Shown: positions 1 to 9,169, counted from the first letter of the stretch. The stretch is 37,827 bases of DNA from Chlorobiales bacterium (GCA_014380515.1 JACMJS010000306.1:1-37827); one strand, 5' to 3'. Notes: a model not told the origin generated them from the letters alone. Made by a program: numbers and translations.

Positions 1-960
1 CTTTATCAAGAAAAAAAATTGGCGATCATTCACGGCGCCGGTTCGCCGGAGAAAAACCGCTCGCATTTCGATGCGCAGGATTTCATGGAGAACGGCACGC
101 CGGGCCGCAAAGGCACTGCGGACGGCTGGCTCAACCGCACGATGGAAACTTCAAGCATGCTCCAGAAACCGTCGTCGCCGTTTCAAGCCGTTGCGCTTAC
201 GGCAGCATTGCCCCGTTCGCTTTACGGCGACCGCAAAGCAATTGCGATGTCGAACCTCAACGAGTTCGGCGTGCGGCTCGGCGGCGGCGCACAGGCGGCG
301 ATGGCTTCGGCGGCAGGAAATAGTTTCGAAGAACTTTATGCGAAAAGCACCGAGGAACTGTTGAGCGGTACGGGCAAAGAAAGTTTCGAGGCGGTGAAAG
401 TGTTATCGAAAATCGATACGCGAAATTATCAACCGGAAAATGGCGCGCAGTATCCGAACTCCCCGCTCGGCAATAGTTTGCGGCAGATCGCCCAGTTGAT
501 CAAATCCGATCTGGGTGTTGAGATTGCGTTTGCCGAATCGGCGGGCTGGGACACGCACGTCGGCGAGGTGAATCAATTCAGCGCGCGGGCGACGGACTTG
601 TCGAAATCCATCGCGGCGTTCTGGAGCGACCTGCAAAAATATCAGGACGACTTGGTGGTGATGACGATGACGGAGTTTGGCCGGACGGTCAAGCAAAACG
701 GTTCGGGCGGCACGGATCACGGACGCGGCTCGTGCTTCTTCGTGCTCGGCAATAATGTAGATGGCGGAAAAGTTCACGGATCAATTCCAACTTCGCTCGA
801 ACCCGATGCGTTGGAAGACGGGCGAGACCTGCCGGTTACAACCGACTTCCGCGCGGTCTTCAGCGAAGTGGCAGGCAAACAGTTTTCAATCGCCGCCGCA
901 AAAGACAACGTGATTTTTCCGAACTGGACGGGCAAGCGTTTGCCGCTGTTGAAGGCGTAA
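1..960 (+). CDS. DUF1501 family protein, 3' part (N-terminus outside window)
   Basis: The reading frame is open from base 1; the first in-window residues are LYQEKKLAIIHGAGSP. This matches the middle of DUF1501 proteins, where 'GKLAIVHAVG...RSHF' precedes a 'DFMExGTPG' segment, also present here. C-terminal family marks are visible: GWDTH, TEFGRTV and GGTDHG. About 319 residues remain, so roughly the first quarter to third is missing. DUF1501 proteins belong to the alkaline-phosphatase/sulfatase fold, usually carry a Tat signal and are often encoded next to a DUF1800 gene; their substrate is unknown. The TTG at 19 is only an apparent start because the coding frame is continuous to the window edge. 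The gene converges on the kinase gene to its right, with a small hairpin between them. Confidence 0.88.
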   Translation, partial: LYQEKKLAIIHGAGSPEKNRSHFDAQDFMENGTPGRKGTADGWLNRTMETSSMLQKPSSPFQAVALTAALPRSLYGDRKAIAMSNLNEFGVRLGGGAQAAMASAAGNSFEELYAKSTEELLSGTGKESFEAVKVLSKIDTRNYQPENGAQYPNSPLGNSLRQIAQLIKSDLGVEIAFAESAGWDTHVGEVNQFSARATDLSKSIAAFWSDLQKYQDDLVVMTMTEFGRTVKQNGSGGTDHGRGSCFFVLGNNVDGGKVHGSIPTSLEPDALEDGRDLPVTTDFRAVFSEVAGKQFSIAAAKDNVIFPNWTGKRLPLLKA

Positions 961-1003
961 CACGGATAATCTCTCGGAAACTTTTCTCTTGTACTTTTCT
1001 CTC

Positions 1004-1019
1004 GCGTCATTCCTGACGC
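1004..1019. terminator. Short hairpin between convergent genes
   Basis: A perfect 6-bp stem (GCGTCA/TGACGC) with a four-base loop lies 43 bp after the DUF1501 stop, and a run of seven T follows at about 1030. It could end transcription from the left. The core TCATTCCTGA is shared with the inverted repeat at 14707, so it may instead be a remnant of that repeat family. Confidence 0.4.
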
Positions 1020-1066
1020 TTGATTGAGATTTTTTTACGACGCTTGCAAACTCGGAACGGGTTCGG

Positions 1067-1141
1067 CAGCGAACGGATCGACAGGCCGAGTCGCGTTGAA
1101 CTTTCGCCGCCGGTGGGCTTGGCGGAAAGGCGTTGGAACAT
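1067..1141 (-). pseudogene. Decayed fragment of a histidine kinase ATPase domain
   Basis: Just beyond the stop of the TPR kinase, in another frame of the same strand, 25 codons read MFQRLSAKPTGGESST followed by RLGLSIRSL. This is the ATP-lid and G2-box region of a HATPase_c domain. The first part is identical in residues to the propeller kinase (FQRLSAKPTGGESSTGLGLA) and close to the TPR kinase (FQRLSARPTGKETSTGLGLA). The usual TGLGLA has become TRLGLS, and no H, N or G1 box precedes it. The DNA differs from both neighbours at many codon positions, so this looks like the remains of a third, related kinase gene rather than a recent copy. Confidence 0.6.
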
Positions 1142-1149
1142 GCCGAGGT

Positions 1150-3033
1150 TCAAATTGATGCGGGTAGTTCGATGGTAAAAGTGCAGCCTTTGTCTTTGCC
1201 TTCGGAGGCAACACGGACGTTGCCGCCATGCAATTCGACCAGACGCTTGACGATGGCTAGCCCCAAGCCCGTCGAGGTTTCTTTGCCCGTCGGTCTTGCC
1301 GAAAGGCGTTGAAATTTTCCGAAGGCTTTTTTCAAATCGTCTTCCGTCATGCCTTGTCCCTCGTCCTTGATCTCGATGCACACGGTTTCTTCGGCGTCTT
1401 CATCGGCACTGCGGCTGACGGCGATCCAAATCGTTTGACCTTCGAGCGAGTATTTCATCGCATTGCTGATGAGATTATCAAGCACTTCCATCATACGATC
1501 TTCATCGGCCCAAGCCATACAACCAAGTCCCGTGCGGAGTTCCAAGGTTTGTTGTTTCTGATCAGCACGCGGCTGATAACTGTCAACCATGAGCGAAGTG
1601 AGCTGGGCAAGATCGATCCGGCGACGGTTGAGCGCGATTTTTCCGCTTTCAATCGCCGTTGTGTTGAGCAGTTGCTTGATGATGTGCAGCATTTGCCGCG
1701 AGAGATCGCCGATCAGGTTGACGTAAATTTCCTTGCGACCTTCGTTGCTTTCTTTGCTCGACAGCATATCGGAAAAGTTGAGGATCGCCGTGAGCGGGTT
1801 TCGTAAATCATGCGCGGCAATGGAGAGCAGTTCGGATTTCATCATGTTCGCTTCCGTCAATTCGGCGTTGGCTTTGACGAGCGCGACGTTTTTCAGCCGG
1901 TAGACTTCCGCCTCGATGCGTTGGCGTTCGGCTTCGCTTTCGGCGCGTTCGAGATCGAAGCGGCGTTGCATCTTGCGGGCGTTTTCGGCGGATTCTTCCG
2001 TGAGCACTTCGGCGCGGAGCGCAAAGAATTTTTTGTAATGCTCAAACGCTTTCTCGAAGTTCTGCGCGGCGGCGTAGGCTTCGGCGAGGGCTTCATGAAT
2101 TTTAAATTCAAGCGGCTTGATAAAATGTGCCGATGCCAAATTCAGGGCGGTAGTTAGCTGCTGCACCGCCGCCTTGAATTTTTTCCGTTGCATGTCAATG
2201 GCCGCAAGGTTTTGCAAGCAGACTGCCTCACTGTTGGCGTCGCCATGCCGGGCGGCTTTGGTGCAGGCGCGATGGAAATAGTCCGCCGCCTTTTCAAGTT
2301 CACCCAATTGAAAATACGTCTCACCGATGTTGCACAGTGATGAGGCCTCGCTTTGATCCGCTCCGGCATCGCGCCGCAAGGCCAGACTATCTTCGAAACA
2401 GGCCAAGGCATTGCGGTAGTTTTTCAAATCGAAATGAATCACGCCGATGCTGTTGAGCGACGTGGCAATGGCGGCTTTGTCGTTCAAGGTTTCGCGGATC
2501 GCAAGGGCCTGCTCGTAATATTTCATCGCGTCTTGCGGCTGACCGAGTTGGCGGTAAATGATGCCGATGTTGTTGAGGACTGCGGCTTCGCGTGCCTCTT
2601 CATTGTGCGATTTCAGCAGGCGGTAGCTTTCGGTGTAATTACCCAGCGCGGTAGAGAGATCGCCCAGTTGCCAGTAGATAAGGCCGATGGTGTTGAGCGA
2701 TTTCGCCCGTCCGACGTCATCGCCCAGTTCTTCGTAGAGCCGGATCGATTCGCGCGTCGCAAAGGTAGCGATGTCGTAGTCGGCTTTGCTCCAGCAGCAG
2801 AAGCCGATGAGGTAAAGACTTTCGGCGAGTTGATCGGTGCACTCCGAGGCTTCGGCCAGCCCGCGGGCGCGTTGAGCGAAGGTGAGAGCCTGAACCGCGT
2901 CGCCCGCGGAAACCATCGTTGCAAGTTGATTGAATATCCGCGCCCGCTCGCACGCATCGGTGAGCGTTTCCTGTTTTCGAAGCAGCGTTTGCACTTGCTC
3001 GGAAAAGGCGGCGGGTTGGGATGTATTCGTCAA
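1150..3033 (-). CDS. TPR-repeat sensor histidine kinase (cytosolic)
   Basis: A 627-residue protein. Residues about 60-340 are tandem TPR motifs of 40 residues (repeated patterns such as SLNSIGVIHFDLKNYRNAL). A coiled coil covers about 345-400. HisKA contains AAHDLRNP with the probable phospho-acceptor His408. HATPase_c has the N box (DNLISNAMKYS, from residue 519), the G1 box DEGQGM (557-562) and the G2 box TGLGLA (588-593). No signal peptide or membrane helix is seen, so the input is probably cytosolic and read by the TPRs. The start is a TTG: an in-frame TAA lies five codons upstream and the next ATG would cost 39 residues. It lies 93 bp downstream of the propeller kinase on the same strand and has a closely related catalytic tail. 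No response regulator is encoded nearby. Confidence 0.9.
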   Translation of the reverse strand: MTNTSQPAAFSEQVQTLLRKQETLTDACERARIFNQLATMVSAGDAVQALTFAQRARGLAEASECTDQLAESLYLIGFCCWSKADYDIATFATRESIRLYEELGDDVGRAKSLNTIGLIYWQLGDLSTALGNYTESYRLLKSHNEEAREAAVLNNIGIIYRQLGQPQDAMKYYEQALAIRETLNDKAAIATSLNSIGVIHFDLKNYRNALACFEDSLALRRDAGADQSEASSLCNIGETYFQLGELEKAADYFHRACTKAARHGDANSEAVCLQNLAAIDMQRKKFKAAVQQLTTALNLASAHFIKPLEFKIHEALAEAYAAAQNFEKAFEHYKKFFALRAEVLTEESAENARKMQRRFDLERAESEAERQRIEAEVYRLKNVALVKANAELTEANMMKSELLSIAAHDLRNPLTAILNFSDMLSSKESNEGRKEIYVNLIGDLSRQMLHIIKQLLNTTAIESGKIALNRRRIDLAQLTSLMVDSYQPRADQKQQTLELRTGLGCMAWADEDRMMEVLDNLISNAMKYSLEGQTIWIAVSRSADEDAEETVCIEIKDEGQGMTEDDLKKAFGKFQRLSARPTGKETSTGLGLAIVKRLVELHGGNVRVASEGKDKGCTFTIELPASI

Positions 3034-3126
3034 AGCGGTTTGTACTTACGTGCGAAAATAAAATATGCGCGAGTAAAATGTACGAGAGCGAAACCTGCGG
3101 GAGTGAACCGCCCGCTTGAGAGCGAT

Positions 3127-6100
3127 TTAGTTTCTGATGACGGTCGCATTGATAACGGCGCCGTTTTCACTTTGCTTGTTTTCACTTTGCACCGGCAACC
3201 GGACGATAAAGCGACTTCCCTGTCCTTGTCCGCCGGATTCGGCACTGACGCTGCCGCCGTGCAGTTCGATCAGTTGTTTAACGATGGCAAGTCCTAAGCC
3301 CGTCGACGATTCGCCGCCCGTCGGTTTCGCCGAAAGCCGTTGAAAGCGTCCGAAGAGTTTGGCTTTGTCCATTTCCGTCAGGCCTTGTCCTTCATCGCGC
3401 ACTTCGATCACCACCGACTTCTCGCCGTGACTGCCGTTACCATCCGCCGCGACTCCCGTTGCGGCCATATCAGGAGCGGCTTTGCGGACGGCGACGAAAA
3501 TCTTTTTGCCGAGCGGCGAATACTTAATCGCGTTGCCGATGAGATTATCAACCACTTCGTGCAGCCGTTCTTCGTCGCCGGTTACGGTGCAGTCCGGCTC
3601 AAGATGCGCCACAATTTCTTGACCTTTGCGCTCGGCCTGCGGTTGATTGAACGTGATGACGCTGAGTACCAACCGGCTTATATCGACAGCGGATTTATGC
3701 AGTTCAAGATTTCCCGTATCCAACGCGGCGGTGCGAAGCAGGCTTTCAATCAGATCGACCATGCGGCGCGAGGCATCAAAGATGTGGCGAGCATATGTGG
3801 CCACGAGCGAATCTTCCGGCACGCTTTCATTGGTGAGCGAGGCGAAGCCCATCACGGTTTGCAACGGATTTTTCAGATCGTGCGCCGCCATGGAGAGCAA
3901 CTCTGACTTCAGCGCGCCCGCCGATTGCGCCGATTCGCGTTGCCGCTCGGCCTCGCGCCGCTGATGATCGGCACTGGTCTTTTGGCGTTCGGCATCTTCG
4001 CGTGCGGCCTGCGCAGCCGTTAGTGCCGATTCGGTTTCGGCTTGTTGAAGACGCAAGTCTTTGGTACGCAGTTCAACCTCAGCGAGCAGTTCCGCTTCGC
4101 GCTCGCTGACTTGCTTCATCCGAAACCGATATAAGCCGACCCCGCCGAACACGAGCAACATAGCCGCGCCCAAATAAAATGTGGCCGTTTGATAGAAGTA
4201 TGGTTCGAGTTCGATTCGCAACGACGCTCCCGATTCATTCCACACGCCGTCGCTGTTGCACGCCATCACGCGGAAAGTGTAAATGCCCGGCGGCAAGTTG
4301 GTGTAGAAGGCTTCGCGCCGTTTGCCGCCATCGATCCACTTTTTATCGAAGCCGTCGAGCTTGTATCTGAACCGTACTTTCTCCGGCGCATAGAGCGACA
4401 GGCCCGCGTATTGCACTTCAAACCGCTCCGTGCCCGGCTTCAACTTCGCCGCACCGGAAGCGAGCAAACTTTGTCCTTCTGCTCGGACGTCTTCGATGAC
4501 GATGAGCGGTACGACGTCGTTGCGCAGGATTTGACGCGGGTTGATGGCCACGAGACCTTTCGTCGTCGAGAACCACAGCGATCCGTCTTTGCGGCGGAAG
4601 GACGAAGGCTGCGAGACCGCGCTGCATTCGGAACTCTTCATGCCGTCCGACATGCCATACTGGATGGGCGTGAGCGCGGGAATTTTCTTCTCTAAAAAAT
4701 CCGAGATGTTTTTTTTGTTCAGGCGCGTGATGCCTTTGTTGCCGGAGAGCCAAAGCCAGCCGTCGTCATCTTCTAAAATGTTGAACACCGTGTCTTCGAA
4801 AAGACCTTCGGTCGACGTCAGGCTTTCGAACTTACCCTGTTTCATCCGCGAAAGTCCGCCGCCCGACGTGCCGATCCAAAGCGTGCCGCTTGTATCTTCA
4901 TAAACACAAAATACAATGTCGCTCGCAAGGCCGTCTTGCTTGGTGCATGGCGTAAATTTTCCGTGCTCGAACTTCACGAGGCCGCAACCGTCCATCCCGA
5001 TCCAGACCGCGCCGCTGCGACTGCGGAAAACGGTAAGCACCAAATTGCTCGGCAGACCGTTTTTGTCGGTGTAGGTCGTGATCGTTTCATCCGCCGCAAC
5101 GTGGCAAAGCCCGCCGCCGACGATGCCGATCCACATACCGCCCGCACCGTCGCTGCACATTGAAGAAATACGGTTGCCCGTCAATCCGCCCGTTGGCCCT
5201 TTGCTCTCCGTAAAGACTTTTACCTTGCCCTCTTTGATGCGCGCCGCGCCGCGGCTCGTGCCGACCCACACCGCGCCGCTCGTGTCCTGAGCGAGTGATT
5301 GCACAAGTTTATCCGGCAAGCCGTTCGCCTCCGAAAAAAACGTGATGCCGCCGTCCGGCGCGATGCGGTTCAAACCGCCGTCCGCCGTGCCGATCCAGAG
5401 CGCGCTGTCCCGCGTTTCGATGAGCGTGCGGGTGAAGTCGCTTGAGAGACCTTCTTTGGAGGTGTGGGTTACAAACTTGCCCATCTTCAAACGGCCAAGG
5501 CCGCCGCCCGCCGTGCCGATCCAGAGCGAACCTTCGCGGTCTTCGTGAATAGCGCGGACGAAATCGTTGGGCAATCCTTGTTTGGCCGAATACCGTTCAA
5601 TCTTTCCGTTGCGCCACCGCGCCAGACCGCCGCCATATGTGCCGATCCACAGCGTTTGGTAGCGGTCTTCGAAGAGCGACAGGATAATCGGATTCGGAAG
5701 CCCGTCGGAGACCTTGTAGGTTTTAAAAACACCGTCTTTGTATTGACATAGGCCGTCGCCGTTCGTGCCGATCCAGAGTGTGCCGTCGCGGGCGGTGCAG
5801 AGCGAGAAGATAAAGTTCGAGGGCAGACTGTCTTTCGTGGTGTAGGTCGTAAACTTATCCTCTTTGAAGCGCGAGAGGCCGCCGCCGTTCGTGCCGATCC
5901 AGATGGCACCGTCGGCACTTTGACGAATCGCGCGGACGACGTTGTGCGCGAGGCCTTGCTCGGTGGTGTAGTTTGTAAATTTTCCCGCTTTGAATTTTGA
6001 AAGGCCACGGTTCGTGCCGATCCAGATGTTACCCTCGCGGTCTTCGGTAATACTTTTGATAAAGTCGTTGGCCAGACCTTCCTTGACGGTGTAAGTGGTA

Positions 6101-6633
6101 AACTTTCCCGCCTTGTAAGCCGTAACGCCGCCGCCGTTCGTACCGATCCAGAGCGTGCTATCGCGCGATTCAGCGAGGGCGAGCACGCTGCTGTTTTTCA
6201 ATTCGCGTACCGAGGCTTTGTCGAACAGTTTAAACTTGATGCCATCGAAGCGCGCGAGGCCTTCATATGTGCCGAGCCAGATATAGCCGTCGCGCGTGGC
6301 GAGGATTGACATGACGGTATTTTGCGGCAGGCCGTGTTCGGTACGCCAGTTGTCCTGACTGTATTGCGTGATGGCTTTGTCAGGATCGAGGCCGATGGGC
6401 GCACCGACGGCGGGCGTTGTTGAGAAATTATCAGGCAGCGATTGCGTTGCGGGCACGGGCGGCACAGGCGATACCGCTTGGCCGGATGCGATGCGCATGT
6501 TGACCAGCGTCATCATCACGCACATCAACCATGCGACCCGCCATGCGGCACGGCGCGGCGCGACGCGGAACCGCGGTGTGATTTTTTGTTTACTGTGCAG
6601 ATACTTCAACATGCGGACGGCGAACCCTATCAA
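3127..6633 (-). CDS. Membrane sensor kinase with 14 propeller repeats and a Y_Y_Y domain
   Basis: A 1168-residue protein. A signal-anchor-like segment lies near residues 30-50. About 95-700 holds 14 Reg_prop repeats, recognised by the recurring 'LWIGTxGGGLxRF' strand, which is enough for two seven-bladed propellers. A Y_Y_Y domain follows (about 735-808), then a membrane helix (about 815-837), a coiled coil, HisKA (AAHDLKNP, probable His918) and HATPase_c (N box DNLIGNAIKYSP from 1029, G1 DEGQGL, G2 TGLGLA). The propellers are expected to be periplasmic and bind a ligand. This is the sensor half of a hybrid two-component system of the type used for glycan sensing in Bacteroides, but it ends after the ATPase, without receiver or AraC domains. 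The start may be the ATG at 6633 or the one at 6612. Confidence 0.92.
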   Translation of the reverse strand: MIGFAVRMLKYLHSKQKITPRFRVAPRRAAWRVAWLMCVMMTLVNMRIASGQAVSPVPPVPATQSLPDNFSTTPAVGAPIGLDPDKAITQYSQDNWRTEHGLPQNTVMSILATRDGYIWLGTYEGLARFDGIKFKLFDKASVRELKNSSVLALAESRDSTLWIGTNGGGVTAYKAGKFTTYTVKEGLANDFIKSITEDREGNIWIGTNRGLSKFKAGKFTNYTTEQGLAHNVVRAIRQSADGAIWIGTNGGGLSRFKEDKFTTYTTKDSLPSNFIFSLCTARDGTLWIGTNGDGLCQYKDGVFKTYKVSDGLPNPIILSLFEDRYQTLWIGTYGGGLARWRNGKIERYSAKQGLPNDFVRAIHEDREGSLWIGTAGGGLGRLKMGKFVTHTSKEGLSSDFTRTLIETRDSALWIGTADGGLNRIAPDGGITFFSEANGLPDKLVQSLAQDTSGAVWVGTSRGAARIKEGKVKVFTESKGPTGGLTGNRISSMCSDGAGGMWIGIVGGGLCHVAADETITTYTDKNGLPSNLVLTVFRSRSGAVWIGMDGCGLVKFEHGKFTPCTKQDGLASDIVFCVYEDTSGTLWIGTSGGGLSRMKQGKFESLTSTEGLFEDTVFNILEDDDGWLWLSGNKGITRLNKKNISDFLEKKIPALTPIQYGMSDGMKSSECSAVSQPSSFRRKDGSLWFSTTKGLVAINPRQILRNDVVPLIVIEDVRAEGQSLLASGAAKLKPGTERFEVQYAGLSLYAPEKVRFRYKLDGFDKKWIDGGKRREAFYTNLPPGIYTFRVMACNSDGVWNESGASLRIELEPYFYQTATFYLGAAMLLVFGGVGLYRFRMKQVSEREAELLAEVELRTKDLRLQQAETESALTAAQAAREDAERQKTSADHQRREAERQRESAQSAGALKSELLSMAAHDLKNPLQTVMGFASLTNESVPEDSLVATYARHIFDASRRMVDLIESLLRTAALDTGNLELHKSAVDISRLVLSVITFNQPQAERKGQEIVAHLEPDCTVTGDEERLHEVVDNLIGNAIKYSPLGKKIFVAVRKAAPDMAATGVAADGNGSHGEKSVVIEVRDEGQGLTEMDKAKLFGRFQRLSAKPTGGESSTGLGLAIVKQLIELHGGSVSAESGGQGQGSRFIVRLPVQSENKQSENGAVINATVIRN

Positions 6634-6635
6634 AT

Positions 6636-6697
6636 CTTTTCGGACGGTTTTTCAGAGGCTTTTCAAACGGTTTCTCGAACGGCTTTTCAGACGGCTT
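6636..6697. repeat. 12-bp tandem repeat, five imperfect units
   Basis: Reading the plus strand, units of the form CTTTTCRRACGG follow one another: 6636-6647, 6648-6658 (one base short), 6659-6670, 6671-6682 and 6683-6694. They lie directly upstream of the propeller kinase start, in its likely leader. No translated frame through them joins the kinase. Confidence 0.75.
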
Positions 6698-6809
6698 GGC
6701 AATACGGTGGCAGGATGATTAAGACGCCCCGCAGCGATGGGCTTGAACCGGATCAGGTTTAAAAATGCGGACGAGGCGAAGAAGTTTTTGGCCGGTGAAA
6801 AAGACGGAG

Positions 6810-6817
6810 CAAAGTTA
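6810..6817 (-). promoter_or_regulatory. Candidate Bacteroidota-type -7 box for the propeller kinase
   Basis: On the minus strand this reads TAACTTTG, a full match to TAnnTTTG. The upstream -33 position holds only a weak TTA about 20 bases away. It would give a leader of roughly 170-190 nt that includes the 12-bp tandem repeats. Confidence 0.4.
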
Positions 6818-6913
6818 CACAAGTTCCCGCAGAGTTTAAGCCTTTGTGATGATTGATGCAACCGTGAATGCCGATCTCGAACGCATACCGCCTGCATTTA
6901 GGCGGCAGCCTGC

Positions 6914-8308
6914 TCACGCGAACCCGAAAATGATTTTTCCCATCCGGCAGTCCAGACAGCGGAACGGATCGCAATATTTTTTTTTGAGTTCCAACAAGGC
7001 TTGTTCCATCGATGCCGACTTGACGGTGTAACCTTCACCGAGCAATTCGTCAAGCACTTGCCGCGCGGCTTCCGAAGTCAGTCCTTTCGGATATACGCTG
7101 TAAAGCCGCATCACGGCTGCCGCGAGCGGCGTGTTTGACGTTTGATCTGCATAGAATTTCAGCACGGGCAAAAGCGCGTTGATCACAATTTCCGCCGCGC
7201 GGTTTTTGCCGACCAAATTTCCAATCGGCTTTTTTGCGATTGCGCCGAAGCGGTAATGCGTTTGCCAATAGCCCGACGCATCGGCCATGAATAGATTTTC
7301 CATCAGCAGTATTTTGCGGCGGTCGCTGACGGGCATTGAGATAATTTCGAGGGCACTTTCCAAGAAGCCTTGCGCGGTCTGCGGTGATGTCTGCTTCGTG
7401 AGTACTTCGGCGAGGGCGGCGACGCGCAAGGTCGGGAAGTTTGAAGGGCGCAAGCGGAAAAATACCCACGCGGTTTGCGGCATCGCAGAGAGCGTGCTCA
7501 CCCACGGCGGCACAACCGCTTTGAGCGACTGCAAATACATCTGCGTCTCGCCGTCCTCCGAATCCTCCGGCGGTATCAAGCCGGAGAGCGCGAACAAAAC
7601 GGCTTCGAGCATCGTGCGGCGGGCGGCGAAAGTTTCGAGGCGCAAAAATTCGGGCGAAGATTCAAGGCGCGTCAATGGCGTTAGTGAAACCAACTGCTCC
7701 ATCGCTTCGGCGTTTTCGCTGTAGCCGAGGGAGCGGGCGAAACTGCGGGTGATGACTTGATTGTAAGTCTCGCCGGTCAAATGCGCGGCGAAACGGTGAA
7801 CTTTATTTTCGAAGCGCAGCATGGCCAGTTCATCCAGCCATTTTAATTTTTCGGCATCACCAATGGATTCAATCTGCGGCGAGCAATGCAGCACTTTGCG
7901 AGAGGCGAGTGCCGATTCATCGCGGATGCACTGAGCGATCACGGTGTGCGCTTCGCCGTTCAATTGACGCTGCATTTCGAGCACGGGAATATGATTCGGA
8001 GCATTCATAGCACCGGGTGATTTTTCATCGTGATCGAACACGGCGTGCAAAATCACGCTGTCGTAGTGCGGGTTGCCGCTGTGCTTGTGGCGTTGCCAAT
8101 CTGAAGAACGCGAGTGAATTTCTACGTCGCCTTCTTTCAACTCGCCATCGATGACGACTTTGGCGCGGTGAAAGTCCGCGCCTTCGTTGCGGTTGAGTGT
8201 GCCGACGGAAAGTATGGACAGGGTGCGTCCGTCGGCGGTAGAAAGTTTGGGCAAGTCCAGATAAAGATTTTTCCAGATGTGCCGCACGAATTTTTCAGGA
8301 ATAGCCAT
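6914..8308 (-). CDS. DUF2851 family protein
   Basis: A 464-residue protein of full family length. The start MAIPEKFVRHIWKNLYLD, the early GDVEIHSRSSDWQRHKH segment with NPHYDSVILHAVF, and the very C-terminal CDPFRCLDCRMGKIIFG are typical of DUF2851, a family almost confined to Bacteroidota and relatives. Its biochemical role is unknown. The N-terminal HSRSSDW...H region looks like a conserved functional site, and the Cys residues at the end (CxxxxCxxC) could bind metal; both are inferences from pattern alone. There is no signal peptide. It lies 49 bp downstream of the glycosyltransferase gene on the same strand, so the two are probably co-transcribed. Confidence 0.88.
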   Translation of the reverse strand: MAIPEKFVRHIWKNLYLDLPKLSTADGRTLSILSVGTLNRNEGADFHRAKVVIDGELKEGDVEIHSRSSDWQRHKHSGNPHYDSVILHAVFDHDEKSPGAMNAPNHIPVLEMQRQLNGEAHTVIAQCIRDESALASRKVLHCSPQIESIGDAEKLKWLDELAMLRFENKVHRFAAHLTGETYNQVITRSFARSLGYSENAEAMEQLVSLTPLTRLESSPEFLRLETFAARRTMLEAVLFALSGLIPPEDSEDGETQMYLQSLKAVVPPWVSTLSAMPQTAWVFFRLRPSNFPTLRVAALAEVLTKQTSPQTAQGFLESALEIISMPVSDRRKILLMENLFMADASGYWQTHYRFGAIAKKPIGNLVGKNRAAEIVINALLPVLKFYADQTSNTPLAAAVMRLYSVYPKGLTSEAARQVLDELLGEGYTVKSASMEQALLELKKKYCDPFRCLDCRMGKIIFGFA

Positions 8309-8357
8309 AGCATTGGTGCGTTGAGGGTTGGCAAAAGTATTTGACTTGCGTTGTTTG

Positions 8358-9107
8358 TTACCGCGTAAAATAATGCCGCCGGATTCGAAGCAATTCCCAA
8401 AATGCCGTGAGAAAATCCTGCGACTTGACTTTTGAGCCGCGCACGTCTTTCCACACCTTGAGCGGCAGTTCGTAAATTACGGTTTCCGCTGGCGGCTCGC
8501 CCCGCTCGCGGCGGCGGATAATCAATCGTGCGAAAATTTCAATATCAAATACCCACCGCGCAAGAAACGGCGTTGCAAACACGGCGGTAGTTTCCGGCGA
8601 GACTCGAAATAGTTTCGCGCCGCACTGTGTGTCATAAACACCCAAATCCAATACTATACTTGCCAGCGTCGCTCCGATGCGGCCAAGATAGTGCCGTACT
8701 CCGTTGCGTTCGACCGTGCGGCCTAGCAACTTGACGCGCGACCCGACCACCATTTGCAGATGCAATTGCGATTCCATCAGCAGGATGAACTCTAAGATCG
8801 TTTCCAACGGCGTCGCCAAATCAGCATCCCAGAATCCGATGTATTCCGGCGTCTCATTCAAAGCGTGCAGCAGACCTTCGCGCACGGCTTCCGCTTTGCC
8901 GCGGTTGAGTTGCAATGAATAGAGGCTGAATGCCTCGGCATTCAAAGCGCAAAGTTTCACGATGATCTCCGGCGTGTCGTCGGTTGAGCCGTCGTTGCTG
9001 AATAGGAAATGAATATCAGGATGCAGGTTGGCAAACGTGATGAAGGCATTGGTGTCCAGCCGTTTGGCTTCGTTGTAGCAAGGAATAACGATGATGGTTT
9101 TGGGCAT
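8358..9107 (-). CDS. GT2 glycosyltransferase, dolichyl-phosphate glucosyltransferase-like
   Basis: A 249-residue protein with the GT-A fold marks VIPCYNEAKRL (from residue 7), SNDGSTDDT (37-45) and the metal-binding DAD of FWDADLATP. The later GSRVKLLGR, RHYLGRIGATLAS and YDTQCGAKLFR segments resemble the family that makes polyprenyl-phosphate-linked glucose or mannose. It probably transfers a sugar from a nucleotide donor to a lipid phosphate at the inner membrane; donor and acceptor are not resolvable. The ATG at 9107 is chosen. A longer frame opens at 9176, but that start would overlap the TATGTTTG box, and its 23 extra residues are basic and unlike the family. It is probably first in an operon with the DUF2851 gene. 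Confidence 0.85.
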   Translation of the reverse strand: MPKTIIVIPCYNEAKRLDTNAFITFANLHPDIHFLFSNDGSTDDTPEIIVKLCALNAEAFSLYSLQLNRGKAEAVREGLLHALNETPEYIGFWDADLATPLETILEFILLMESQLHLQMVVGSRVKLLGRTVERNGVRHYLGRIGATLASIVLDLGVYDTQCGAKLFRVSPETTAVFATPFLARWVFDIEIFARLIIRRRERGEPPAETVIYELPLKVWKDVRGSKVKSQDFLTAFWELLRIRRHYFTR

Positions 9108-9169
9108 GATGAGAAATAAAATGAGCCGGACTTTTCTACGCTTTTCTATGTGAATTCTTTTATAGCGGC

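Noticed and set aside
2353-3297. A 314-codon plus-strand frame across the two kinase genes
   Set aside because: It is antisense to TPR and HATPase coding sequence and spans the gap between two genes, as a codon-bias shadow would.
5350-6200. Regularly spaced GC-rich repeats that at first look like a CRISPR or minisatellite array
   Set aside because: They are the coding repeats of the propeller blades (LWIGTxGGGL), diverged and in frame.
6731-6770. A minus-strand stretch with CCTGATCCGGTTCAAGCC resembling the 3' half of a TPP riboswitch or a tRNA T-arm
   Set aside because: No CUGAGA box lies upstream, the arms do not pair as a TPP aptamer needs, and the T-stem does not pair as in a tRNA.
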